From Mesoaciditogaceae bacterium (lineage in GTDB: Bacteria; Thermotogota; Thermotogae; Mesoaciditogales; Mesoaciditogaceae): 5,882 nt of DNA. Location of the stretch: positions 1-5,882 of the forward strand of contig WFSH01000002.1 in the NCBI GenBank assembly GCA_015486145.1, written 5' to 3'. Shown here in pieces: positions 1 through 5,835 of the stretch (the stretch's first letter is position 1; every line of letters starts with the position of its first letter). Both the position numbers and the translations under genes were made by a program. The notes under the pieces are model-generated. The model was not told the origin of the DNA. It ran no database searches and saw only the letters and a program-made list of their open reading frames with translations.

Positions 1-79
1 CTTTCAGGATGACGGTGTGGTCAAAGACTCCAAAAAACGTCTGAATCAGTTTTGACAAGGCTTCAAAAAGATTACACTC

Positions 80-96
80 ACCGCTTGTAAAGCGGT
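80..96. repeat. Small hairpin, 7-bp stem
   Basis: ACCGCTT (80-86) pairs perfectly with AAGCGGT (90-96) around the 3-base loop GTA. No T-tract follows on the plus strand. On the minus strand a short T-run (CTTTTTG, read from about 70 downwards) lies roughly 10 bases beyond the stem, so it is at best a weak leftward terminator. The arm resembles a tRNA anticodon arm, but no other tRNA parts are present. Confidence 0.35.
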
Positions 97-185
97 ACTA
101 AAATGTCAAAGAATGTGTTATTCAAAAATTACTACCCACACGATCGTGAAGAGAGCCCTCCTACCTCGTTCTTCTTGATATCTTC

Positions 186-204
186 AGCAATTGCAAAAAT
201 TGCT
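186..204. repeat. AT-rich hairpin, 7-bp stem
   Basis: AGCAATT (186-192) pairs with AATTGCT (198-204) around the loop GCAAA. No T-tract adjoins it. It lies inside the open but doubtful minus-strand frame and may be chance. Its role is unknown. Confidence 0.3.
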
Positions 205-231
205 CTCTGCACGGTCATGTTGGTAACAATA

Positions 232-279
232 TCATTCCAACCACCGTGCCGAAATCTTGTGAAGAGAAGCGTTAGAATC
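232..279 (-). repeat. Degenerate inverted copy of the downstream intergenic repeat
   Basis: Read on the minus strand, 257 down to 232 matches 5630-5655 at 22 of 26 positions without gaps. Both end in TGGAATGA and both contain a GATTYCGGC core. With small gaps the similarity extends back to about 279, where both have GATTC followed by a CTCTTCA block. This is therefore a decayed copy of the same dispersed element, in the opposite orientation, on the other side of the operon. The stem that is intact downstream is broken here by substitutions. Confidence 0.55.
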
Positions 280-295
280 TGAGACGAATTTCGCT

Positions 296-326
296 CTGGC
301 ATTTTTATTTCATCTTGTTGTATAAT
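296..326 (+). promoter_or_regulatory. Probable sigma-A promoter of the transporter operon
   Basis: A perfect TATAAT lies at 321-326. The best -35 candidate is CTGGCA at 296-301, which matches 4 of 6 bases of TTGACA with a rather long 19-base spacer. Transcription would begin around 332-335, giving a leader of about 40 bases before the binding-protein start. The -10 box is convincing and the -35 box is weak, which would suit a promoter that is regulated or activator-assisted. That last point is inference. Confidence 0.6.
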
Positions 327-332
327 AGACGG

Positions 333-351
333 CTTGCCGTATACGGGTAAG
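333..351 (+). promoter_or_regulatory. Candidate operator palindrome at the transcription start
   Basis: CCGTATACGG at 337-346 is a perfect 10-base palindrome. It is flanked by CTT (333-335) and AAG (349-351), giving a longer near-symmetric site with one unpaired base on the left and two on the right. An overlapping small repeat, ACGGC-TT-GCCGT, covers 329-340. Lying 7-25 bases past the -10 box, where bound protein would block transcription, it is well placed for a repressor of the LacI, GntR or ROK kind. No regulator gene is in the window, so the binding partner is unknown. Confidence 0.4.
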
Positions 352-361
352 TAAAAAATCC

Positions 362-370
362 AGGGGGTGA
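362..370 (+). promoter_or_regulatory. Ribosome binding site that decides the binding-protein start
   Basis: AGGGGGTGA sits 6 bases before ATG at 377 and directly abuts TTG at 371. Normal spacing favours ATG 377, which also gives a standard signal peptide beginning Met-Lys-Lys. The longer TTG form would add only Met-Phe. Confidence 0.7.
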
Positions 371-376
371 TTGTTC

Positions 377-1621
377 ATGAAAAAATTGATTCTCGTTCTA
401 TTAGTTTTATCACTTTTAACTTTTGCTGTTTTTGCCCAGCAGAAAGTCGTTGTGACTTTTTGGGAAGGAATGGGTGCAAAACTCGGAACAACGTTAACGC
501 AGATCACCAATCTTTTCAACAAAGAACATCCAAACATTGAAGTTAAACTCGTCTATCTTGGGAGTGGAAACCACGTCGATGCTAAGTTGTTAGCCTCTTT
601 ACCTGCAAGGGCCCTACCAACCATGGCACAGGTCAAATCTCCAACAGCGGCTATGCTTTATTCCAAGGGAGTCGTGGCTCCTGTTTACGATTTTCCAAAT
701 TACTTGAAAGTCACCGATTCTGTGTATTCGCATCTTTTGATCCCAGGTAGCGTCAACGGCAAAATCTATGCGCTTCCCTTCAATGTGGACACGTTCCTGC
801 TTTTCATAAGACCCAAAATGCTTGAAAACGCGGGAATTACCCCTCCAAAAACCATGCAAGAGTTGGCACAAGATGCAAAACTTCTGACGATCAAGAAAAA
901 TGGAAAAACAGTGAGGTACGGACTCGGATTTAGAACCACTTACAGACAATTCACAGCTGTGGCTTATCAATTTGGTGGTCAATATATCAAAAATGGAAAA
1001 CTGACGATCAACTCCCCTCAAAATGTTAAAGCACTGACTTTCTTGGTCAATCTTGTCAAAGAGGGATACGCATATGCAAAGTTCGGATACTTTGATAACG
1101 AGCTATCCACTTCTTCCGTTGCCATGTTGCTGGGTGGGAGTGCAGAACTCACATACGATCTTTCAGATATAGCTGGACAATCAGATGGAATAGTTATGGT
1201 TCCAATCCCAAGAGATGTCACTTTCAAACCAATGACTCATGGTCAATACATAGAAATTTTTAACACCGGCAGCAAAGCGCAACAAACCGCAGCATGGGAA
1301 TACTTGAAGTTTCTTTTAAGCCCTCAAGTACAACTCTTTTGGGCGGTAAAAACTGGGTATATCCCCGTAAACAAGGAAGTTGCAAAACTGCCAAAATGGA
1401 AAGCTTTTGTTGCACAAAATCCCAATGGTGTGGGATCTATTCTGGTAGGCCTTGACACTTCAAAGTATTTCGCTCCTTCTATTCCATGGTGGACAAGTGT
1501 GAGAAATGTTATAAGAACCGCGTTCGAGGATGCAATACACTTTACGAAAACACCGCAAGAGGCACTTGATCAGGCACAAAAACAAGCGAAACAAATAAAG
1601 GCGAAGTTTTTAAACAAGTGA
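377..1621 (+). CDS. ABC transporter sugar-type solute-binding protein
   Basis: This 414-residue secreted protein should bind the transported ligand and hand it to the permeases encoded just downstream. Residues 1-20 form a Sec signal peptide: two lysines, a Leu/Val-rich core, then cleavage after Val-Phe-Ala before Gln21. There is no lipobox cysteine, so membrane attachment by lipid is not expected. The mature protein follows the family-1 extracellular binding-protein layout, including a VTFWEGMG opening strand (26-33), an LPFNVDTFLLF segment followed by NAG (133-153) and TGYIPVNKEVAKLP (326-339). The latter two resemble the PFN...YYNK...AG and GYLPV blocks of UgpB and related glycerol-3-phosphate and oligosaccharide binders. 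Its length is normal for the family. The ligand cannot be told from sequence; an alpha- or beta-linked sugar or a polyol phosphate fits. ATG 377 is chosen over TTG 371 because of ribosome-site spacing. A hairpin after the stop may let this gene be expressed above the permeases. Confidence 0.93.
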   Translation: MKKLILVLLVLSLLTFAVFAQQKVVVTFWEGMGAKLGTTLTQITNLFNKEHPNIEVKLVYLGSGNHVDAKLLASLPARALPTMAQVKSPTAAMLYSKGVVAPVYDFPNYLKVTDSVYSHLLIPGSVNGKIYALPFNVDTFLLFIRPKMLENAGITPPKTMQELAQDAKLLTIKKNGKTVRYGLGFRTTYRQFTAVAYQFGGQYIKNGKLTINSPQNVKALTFLVNLVKEGYAYAKFGYFDNELSTSSVAMLLGGSAELTYDLSDIAGQSDGIVMVPIPRDVTFKPMTHGQYIEIFNTGSKAQQTAAWEYLKFLLSPQVQLFWAVKTGYIPVNKEVAKLPKWKAFVAQNPNGVGSILVGLDTSKYFAPSIPWWTSVRNVIRTAFEDAIHFTKTPQEALDQAQKQAKQIKAKFLNK

Positions 1622-1637
1622 AAATTCTCATCCAAAC

Positions 1638-1665
1638 AAGGCGGGTTTTAAAACACCCGCCTTTT
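1638..1665 (+). terminator. Hairpin with short T-tract between binding protein and permease 1
   Basis: AAGGCGGGT (1638-1646) pairs perfectly with ACCCGCCTT (1655-1663) around an 8-base loop, and the tract TTTT (1662-1665) overlaps the end of the stem. This looks like a leaky intrinsic terminator or a 3'-end stabiliser. Such elements often follow binding-protein genes, which are needed in excess over membrane components. Full termination is unlikely to be intended because no promoter is evident before permease 1. The stem ends only 3 bases before that gene's ribosome site (GGGAGGT, 1667-1673), so it might also influence translation. Confidence 0.7.
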
Positions 1666-1679
1666 AGGGAGGTAGGTTA

Positions 1680-2951
1680 ATGGCAAAAAAGAAGAGTGTA
1701 AATTGGGTGGCTTATCTTTATATACTTCCGGCGTTGGCAATATTCGGTCTCTTTATCTACTGGCCAGCCGTTTACTCTTTTTTTCTTAGCTTTTTTAACA
1801 CAACCAGTACTTCAGGAAATGTTTTTATTGGGTTTTCTAATTATGCTTACCTTTTTTCTGTGGGCAAATTACCTTATTCCTTCTGGATAGGGTTGGATTA
1901 TTCGGTAGCTTATTTTGTCTTTGCTCTCACTTTAAGTGCCGCATTATTTACATGGGTAAAATTCAAATCTCATTCTGTCATCAAAAAAATTCTTCTTTCA
2001 ACGTTATTTCCAGCCTTCGATATAATTTTCGCGTACCCTGGTATTATGTATATGAAAGAAGCATTCTACATCGTTTTTGTATGGATAGCACTTGGTATAC
2101 TCGTGTTTTGGGAATTGAGAAAAACTCATATCTTTAAAGAACATATAACGGTATTTTTGCTTTCAATTCTTGGTTTTTACTTGTTGATCCGACTTTTGAT
2201 ACCAAATCAATTTGGCTTATATAACCTCTTTTACGCTGTTGCCCAAAATAACGCATTTATAATGTCCATATGGAATACGATATATTTTGTCATAATCGAT
2301 GTACCTCTGACAATTGCCATTTCCTTGATAGCTGCTTTGCTGATGAAAAATCTCAAATTTTTTCAGAGCTTTTTTAGAACTGCTTATTTCACCCCATACG
2401 TAACTTCCATAGTTGCCATAAGTTTGGTATGGATGTGGCTTTACAACTATCACTACGGAATAATAAATTACATACTCTCGTGGTTTGGCATTTCACCCAT
2501 AAACTGGCTTAACAGTGCATCGTTAACCATGCCCACAGTTGCCATATTGACCATTTGGCAATTTTTCGGGTACTACGGTCTCATATTCCTTTCTGGACTC
2601 CAAAACATAGACGACGAATATTACGAGGCGGCGGAAATAGAGGGAGCCAATTCTCTTCAAAAGTTCGCTTACATCACCTGGCCTCTTTTGAAACCCATGA
2701 CATTTTTCGTGGTGGTGGTCTCATTTATCGGTGCTTTTCAAGTCTTTACACAAGTTTACGTTTTGTATCATCAAATGCCGGGACCTTACGCCAACAGCGG
2801 ATTGACCATGGTGTTTTACATATACAACACATTTTACAACAACCAGCAGATGGGCCTCGCTTCAGCGGCCGCATATGTTTTACTCGGTATTATAATGATC
2901 TTAACGTTGGTACAATTCAAAGTAACTGAAGAAAAAATAGAAATCGTGTGA
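1680..2951 (+). CDS. ABC sugar transporter permease, MalF/UgpA type, with four extra membrane helices
   Basis: This 423-residue integral membrane protein is one half of the translocation channel. A strong GGGAGGT (1667-1673) lies 6 bases before ATG 1680. The six core helices are near residues 12-37, 197-222, 233-255, 284-303, 337-357 and 395-413. The cytoplasmic EAA loop, which docks the ATPase, is intact: EAAEIEG (316-322) with the trailing I and P (ITWP, 332-335). The usual family length is about 290-310. The excess lies between residues 61 and 190, after the normal FIGFSNY segment (49-55). It contains hydrophobic stretches at about 74-93, 103-122, 127-145 and 156-174. Basic patches KFKSHSVIKK (94-103) and RKTHIFKEH (147-155) would face the cytoplasm, so four helices (two hairpins) keep the core topology consistent. 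The function of the insert is unknown. The gene lies 58 bases after the binding protein and 10 before permease 2. No ATPase gene is nearby, so one encoded elsewhere is presumably used. Confidence 0.93.
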   Translation: MAKKKSVNWVAYLYILPALAIFGLFIYWPAVYSFFLSFFNTTSTSGNVFIGFSNYAYLFSVGKLPYSFWIGLDYSVAYFVFALTLSAALFTWVKFKSHSVIKKILLSTLFPAFDIIFAYPGIMYMKEAFYIVFVWIALGILVFWELRKTHIFKEHITVFLLSILGFYLLIRLLIPNQFGLYNLFYAVAQNNAFIMSIWNTIYFVIIDVPLTIAISLIAALLMKNLKFFQSFFRTAYFTPYVTSIVAISLVWMWLYNYHYGIINYILSWFGISPINWLNSASLTMPTVAILTIWQFFGYYGLIFLSGLQNIDDEYYEAAEIEGANSLQKFAYITWPLLKPMTFFVVVVSFIGAFQVFTQVYVLYHQMPGPYANSGLTMVFYIYNTFYNNQQMGLASAAAYVLLGIIMILTLVQFKVTEEKIEIV

Positions 2952-2961
2952 GAGTGAGAAT

Positions 2962-4665
2962 ATGAAGACAAAAAAGAACAAATTGCTGCAAATTTTATAC
3001 TACATCCTTGCATTCATTCTGGCGGCGTTCGCGATTGGGCCCTTGGTTTGGATGGTCGATACTTCCTTTAAAACCAACAGCGAGGTTCTGAGTTACCCAC
3101 CACGCTGGGGTACGGTAAATGCTCTTTCATCGAGAAAACTTCGGGCCAGCATAGGAAAAATAAGATCTTCTCAAAACGTGAATTCTTCAACACTCTCCCT
3201 TGAGTCTCTGTTTAGTTCTTTATCATCCTCTCCCAAAAAGACGAGTGGATTGGCAAGTCCTAACACTTTAATTGTGAAAATACTCGGGGCGTCTGGCTAC
3301 AGGGGAACTGGTACAATGCCAAGAAGAGGGGTATTGACGATCTCTTTGTTATCCAAAGAGGGAGGATTCGCCAAATACGCCTCCAAAGTTAGCACACAAG
3401 ATTTTCAGAAAGTAATTATGGAAAATTCCAAACTTTCTTTACCGGCCTATATAAAAAAATCCATCGATTCTTTGGAAAAATACAGAACAAAGCCGATGGA
3501 GTACATTTTGAATTTTTACGACGCTTTCCTGTACCGTTCCAACCCGATCTTCAACAGAATAGATTTTATAAATCACATCGTTTCAATCAAAATGCCTTCC
3601 AAAATTAAACAAGAGCTTTTAAAGTACAAACGTGGAATTGGACCTCTTTCTTTAAAAGAGCTCATAAATATCAAAGTGTTGCTTGAGGAAGCATCAAAAG
3701 ACGTTCCAAAATCGACCGCCACCAAAATCCGCGATTATGAAAATGTGGTAAGTGTTTTTAAGAACATGGACAAATTTTTCGAAGAAAGTAAGAATAAAAA
3801 GTTGAATGATCCTATAAAGGTGGAATTTGTCCCACACTCTCATAAAATGAAAATTCTCAAGGCACCTTCCATTGTAGAAAGTGTTTATCAAAATGGAAAT
3901 GAGATAAAAATAAAACTCAAAGGTATTAGCTTCGTGTGGTTCATAAATAGCGGCATAGAGGTAACGGCACATTACAACTTCTGGCAAGTGTTGGCCAATT
4001 TCTTTCAAAACTACGTTTCTGCCTGGAATTCAGCGCCATTTGGAAGATACTACATAAACAGTATTTTCATCGCTTCGGTGACAACCATCCTCAACATCAT
4101 ATTCGATGCAATGATGGCTTTTGCATTTTCAAAACTCAGATTTCCGGGCAGGGACAAGCTGTTTGTGGCTGTGATAGCCACCATGATGATTCCGTACCAA
4201 GTTTTGTTAGTTGCCAACTACTTAACCATACACAACATCGGCTGGCTTAACACTTATTACGCTCTGATAATCCCTTGGGCATCCAGCGCGTTTGTTGTCT
4301 TTCTGATGAGACAAGCTTTCAACTCGATACCTCAAGATTTTTACGATGCCGCTAAAATCGACGGTGCATCTTCGTGGAAATTTTTGTGGTCCATAGTGGT
4401 TCCGATTTCGAGACCGGTTGTGATAACGGGCGCACTTTTAACGTTTGTCGGCAGTTGGAATGCATTCTTGTGGGTGTTGATAATGACCGATACGGCAAGC
4501 ATGCGAACCATTCCAGTCGGACTTCAAAATTTCACAATAAATTCTGGTACCATTTTCAACCAACTCATGGCAGCTGCGACTTTCTCAATGCTTCCCATAG
4601 TTATAGCCTTCATGTTCTTACAAAAGTACTTTGTGGGTGGCCTTTTCAGATCGGGGATCAAATGA
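2962..4665 (+). CDS. ABC sugar transporter permease, MalG/UgpE type, with large extracytoplasmic insert
   Basis: This is the partner permease, 567 residues against about 270-300 for most relatives. Helix 1 (about 9-32) and the following DTSFKTNSEVLSYPPRWG block (33-50) are canonical. The family pattern resumes near residue 338 (NFWQVL) and APFGRYYINS (358-367). It continues with helices near 364-389, 398-421, 433-450, 482-506 and 537-554. The EAA loop is present as DAAKIDG (462-468) with IVVP (478-481). Residues about 51-333 are extra. They comprise a serine-rich stretch (68-100, 13 serines), a segment rich in charged predicted helices (about 145-280), and a strand-like part (285-333). No transmembrane stretch is obvious in the insert, so it should form a soluble domain outside the membrane, next to the binding protein. 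I do not recognise its fold. The frame is continuous with no sign of frameshift. The start at ATG 2962 has only a weak GAGTGAG (2952-2958), suggesting coupling to permease 1. Confidence 0.92.
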   Translation: MKTKKNKLLQILYYILAFILAAFAIGPLVWMVDTSFKTNSEVLSYPPRWGTVNALSSRKLRASIGKIRSSQNVNSSTLSLESLFSSLSSSPKKTSGLASPNTLIVKILGASGYRGTGTMPRRGVLTISLLSKEGGFAKYASKVSTQDFQKVIMENSKLSLPAYIKKSIDSLEKYRTKPMEYILNFYDAFLYRSNPIFNRIDFINHIVSIKMPSKIKQELLKYKRGIGPLSLKELINIKVLLEEASKDVPKSTATKIRDYENVVSVFKNMDKFFEESKNKKLNDPIKVEFVPHSHKMKILKAPSIVESVYQNGNEIKIKLKGISFVWFINSGIEVTAHYNFWQVLANFFQNYVSAWNSAPFGRYYINSIFIASVTTILNIIFDAMMAFAFSKLRFPGRDKLFVAVIATMMIPYQVLLVANYLTIHNIGWLNTYYALIIPWASSAFVVFLMRQAFNSIPQDFYDAAKIDGASSWKFLWSIVVPISRPVVITGALLTFVGSWNAFLWVLIMTDTASMRTIPVGLQNFTINSGTIFNQLMAAATFSMLPIVIAFMFLQKYFVGGLFRSGIK

Positions 4666-5399
4666 TGAAAAGCAAAGTATATTTGCTCTTTGACGCGTGT
4701 GACACGCTTTGCTACTTGGATTATGAAAGACTCTCCAATTTTTTGAAAAGGCACAAAATCGAAGCTGAGATTGAAAAATTGATGAGGCGCGCATTTGAAG
4801 TGAATTACAAAATAGACATGTATTTGAAAGAGGGGAGAAAACTTTGGCAGGGAGATTTTATACGGGGTTACTTTAGAGAATATCTCAAAACTCTCACCAT
4901 TAATGAAGACGAAGTCAACAATCTGATCGATGGTATAGCAGCAGAAGATAAAAAATTGAGCCTGTGGTCAAGCACTTTTGATGGCGTTAAAAATACCCTG
5001 TCTATTTTGAAAGCGAGAGGCTATCACATGTCTGTCATTTCAAATTCGGATGGCAGGGTAAGCGATATACTTAAAAAGATTGGATTGAATGAATTTATGG
5101 AAAAAATTTACGACTCTTATGTTGTGGGAATGGAAAAACCGAATCCTCGGATTTTTGACATGGCAATAAGCGATCTCAATCTTTCAAGATCTCGAACTCT
5201 CTTCATTGGAGATCTCTTTTACTTAGACGTTTTAGGTGCAAATAAAAGCGGCATTCCCGCCGTGCATATTGATCACTGTGATCTTTACAAGGGTTGGCCA
5301 GGTGTTAGGATCAACAACGTCGCCGAGCTCCCCGATCTTTTAGAAACTCTGGACCTATCAAGTCCGGATCTTTTCCCATTCAAAAATCAAAGAATTTGA
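4665..5399 (+). CDS. HAD-superfamily hydrolase, subfamily IA-like
   Basis: This is a 244-residue cytoplasmic protein. ATG 4665 overlaps the TGA of permease 2 by one base and has GGGGA (4653-4657) 7 bases upstream. The adjacent ATG 4662 is an alternative that adds one Met. HAD motifs appear in order: motif I FDACDTL (9-15, nucleophile Asp10), motif II SNSDG (126-130), motif III Lys158 in EKPNPRIF, and motif IV GDLFYLD (182-188). Residues about 16-95 are a helical cap between motifs I and II, the C1 position of subfamily IA (HDHD3/REG-2, YjjG, haloacid dehalogenase-like). Motif I is unusual: the position two after the nucleophile, Asp in phosphatases, is Cys12, with Asp13 displaced by one. HDHD3-type proteins (DxKDT) and haloacid dehalogenases (DAYGT) also lack that Asp. 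It could be a phosphatase of altered mechanism, another HAD hydrolase, or a non-catalytic protein. Overlap with the permease implies translational coupling and a role tied to the imported compound; the substrate is unknown. Confidence 0.88.
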   Translation: MKSKVYLLFDACDTLCYLDYERLSNFLKRHKIEAEIEKLMRRAFEVNYKIDMYLKEGRKLWQGDFIRGYFREYLKTLTINEDEVNNLIDGIAAEDKKLSLWSSTFDGVKNTLSILKARGYHMSVISNSDGRVSDILKKIGLNEFMEKIYDSYVVGMEKPNPRIFDMAISDLNLSRSRTLFIGDLFYLDVLGANKSGIPAVHIDHCDLYKGWPGVRINNVAELPDLLETLDLSSPDLFPFKNQRI

Positions 5400-5540
5400 C
5401 TCTCTTCATTCTTGTGTGAGTAAAACTATTCTGTCTTTGTAACTTTGAACAAAGTCATTCAAAACACCTTGTCATTAAGTAAAAGGACAAGCACTCTCGA
5501 AGTACTGTCAGGACATATGAGCTCATTGTTTTTTTGTTTC
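5400..5540. other. Intergenic stretch after the operon, weak hairpins only
   Basis: No gene is apparent. Weak inverted repeats are ACTTTG-AA-CAAAGT (5442-5455), CTTGTC/GACAAG (5468-5473 with 5486-5491) and the loop-less palindrome ATGAGCTCAT (5517-5526), which is followed by a T-rich run TGTTTTTTTG (5527-5536). The last pairing plus T-run could act as the operon's end, but a palindrome without a loop makes a poor hairpin. I do not call a firm terminator. Confidence 0.4.
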
Positions 5541-5568
5541 GTAGGGGCAATTCATGAATTGCCCGTAC
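5541..5568. repeat. 28-base inverted repeat (GGGGCAATTCATGAATTGCCC type)
   Basis: Positions 5545-5564 form a perfect 20-base palindrome centred on CATG. The symmetry extends through GTA (5541-5543) and TAC (5566-5568), with a single mismatched pair (G5544 and G5565). Similar GTAGGGGCAATTCATG-type palindromes are, from memory, dispersed intergenic repeats in unrelated bacteria, often as ends of small non-autonomous elements. A second copy that would bound such an element is not in the window. Confidence 0.75.
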
Positions 5569-5596
5569 AAAAGGCTGCTGAATTATCCACATTGTT

Positions 5597-5655
5597 ATCC
5601 TGAACTTGATTCAGGATCTCTTCAAAACGAGATTCCGGCTCGTTGGCTGGAATGA
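5597..5655 (+). repeat. Double-hairpin dispersed intergenic repeat
   Basis: The first hairpin is ATCCTGAA (5597-5604) with TTCAGGAT (5610-5617) around CTTGA. The second is ATTCCGGC (5632-5639) with GCTGGAAT (5646-5653), including one G-U pair, around TCGTTG. Between them AACGAG (5626-5631) could alternatively pair with CTCGTT (5639-5644). This matches the widespread ATCCTGAACTTGATTCAGGAT / GATTCCGG...CCGGAATGA intergenic repeat style, from memory. A decayed inverted copy lies at 232-279. An open minus-strand frame (5809 to 5552) reads through it but has no ribosome site and is not called. Confidence 0.7.
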
Positions 5656-5690
5656 ACATTTTCACGATCAAATTGATAGCTGCGAAGGAA

Positions 5691-5716
5691 AGCACAGGAC
5701 GTGCCAAGAAAGTGAA
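5691..5716 (+). repeat. GCACAGGAYGTGC repeat, copy 1
   Basis: The 25 bases 5692-5716 match 5837-5861 at 22 positions, and all three differences are transitions. The copy contains a short stem, GCAC (5692-5695) with GTGC (5701-5704). An A-C mismatch (5696 and 5700) closes the loop where copy 2 has an A-T pair. The sequence after it (5717-5743) seems to be a decayed version of what follows copy 2, ending in GCATAC as copy 2 ends in GTATGC. Confidence 0.65.
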
Positions 5717-5835
5717 GTATTCAAGAATAAATGTCTGAGCATACTTTGATCTTGTTTTTTCGTTTTTACCACCCCTTGAAGCCTTCGTCAAAACATATGA
5801 AGACGCCATACAAGATGTGAAATAACGAAGCTGGA

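Larger units (their letters stand above)
1..295. other. Upstream non-coding region, no convincing gene
   Basis: I see no gene here that I would defend. The first bases (TTCAGGATGAC at 4-14) look like the tail of the common intergenic repeat whose other copy lies at 5597-5655. A 56-codon minus-strand reading frame (302 down to 132) is open, but it runs through a repeat-derived segment (232-257) and has no clear ribosome site. Two small hairpins (80-96 and 186-204) and the inverted repeat copy are listed separately. A TTGACA at 52-57 has no -10 box at a sensible distance. The region probably separates this operon from an unseen neighbour to the left. Confidence 0.6.

Noticed and set aside
75..100. 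Possible tRNA-Tyr anticodon arm (ACCGC-TTGTAAA-GCGGT)
   Set aside because: No acceptor stem, D arm or TTCGA-type T arm lies at the required distances, so this is a chance hairpin.
132..302. Minus-strand 56-codon open frame upstream of the promoter
   Set aside because: The middle of it is the degenerate repeat copy (232-257), its start has no Shine-Dalgarno, and the product resembles nothing I recognise. It is probably a fortuitous frame through repeat DNA, though a decayed gene end cannot be excluded.
371..376. TTG start codon for the binding protein
   Set aside because: The ribosome site abuts it with no spacer, while ATG 377 has normal 6-base spacing and yields a standard signal peptide.
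614..1227. Long minus-strand open frames inside the binding-protein gene
   Set aside because: They are antisense to a well-supported gene, have no family resemblance, and their composition is that expected of a reverse-complement shadow.
3112..3960. Permease 2 insert as an assembly error, intron or inserted mobile gene
   Set aside because: The frame is continuous, no terminal repeats or start/stop signals bound the segment, and codon use looks like its surroundings by eye; a domain insertion is simpler.
4374..4661. In-frame extension of the HAD gene upstream into permease 2
   Set aside because: It would overlap about 290 bases of the conserved permease core. The HAD fold starts directly at the ATG near 4665, which has a ribosome site.
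5517..5536. Rho-independent terminator ATGAGCTCAT plus T-run
   Set aside because: The palindrome has no loop bases and is AT-rich, so a stable hairpin is doubtful. It is mentioned only as a weak possibility.
5552..5809. Minus-strand 85-codon open frame after the operon
   Set aside because: Its last third is encoded by two palindromic repeats, its middle includes the ACAGGACGT repeat, and there is no ribosome site before the ATG at 5809.
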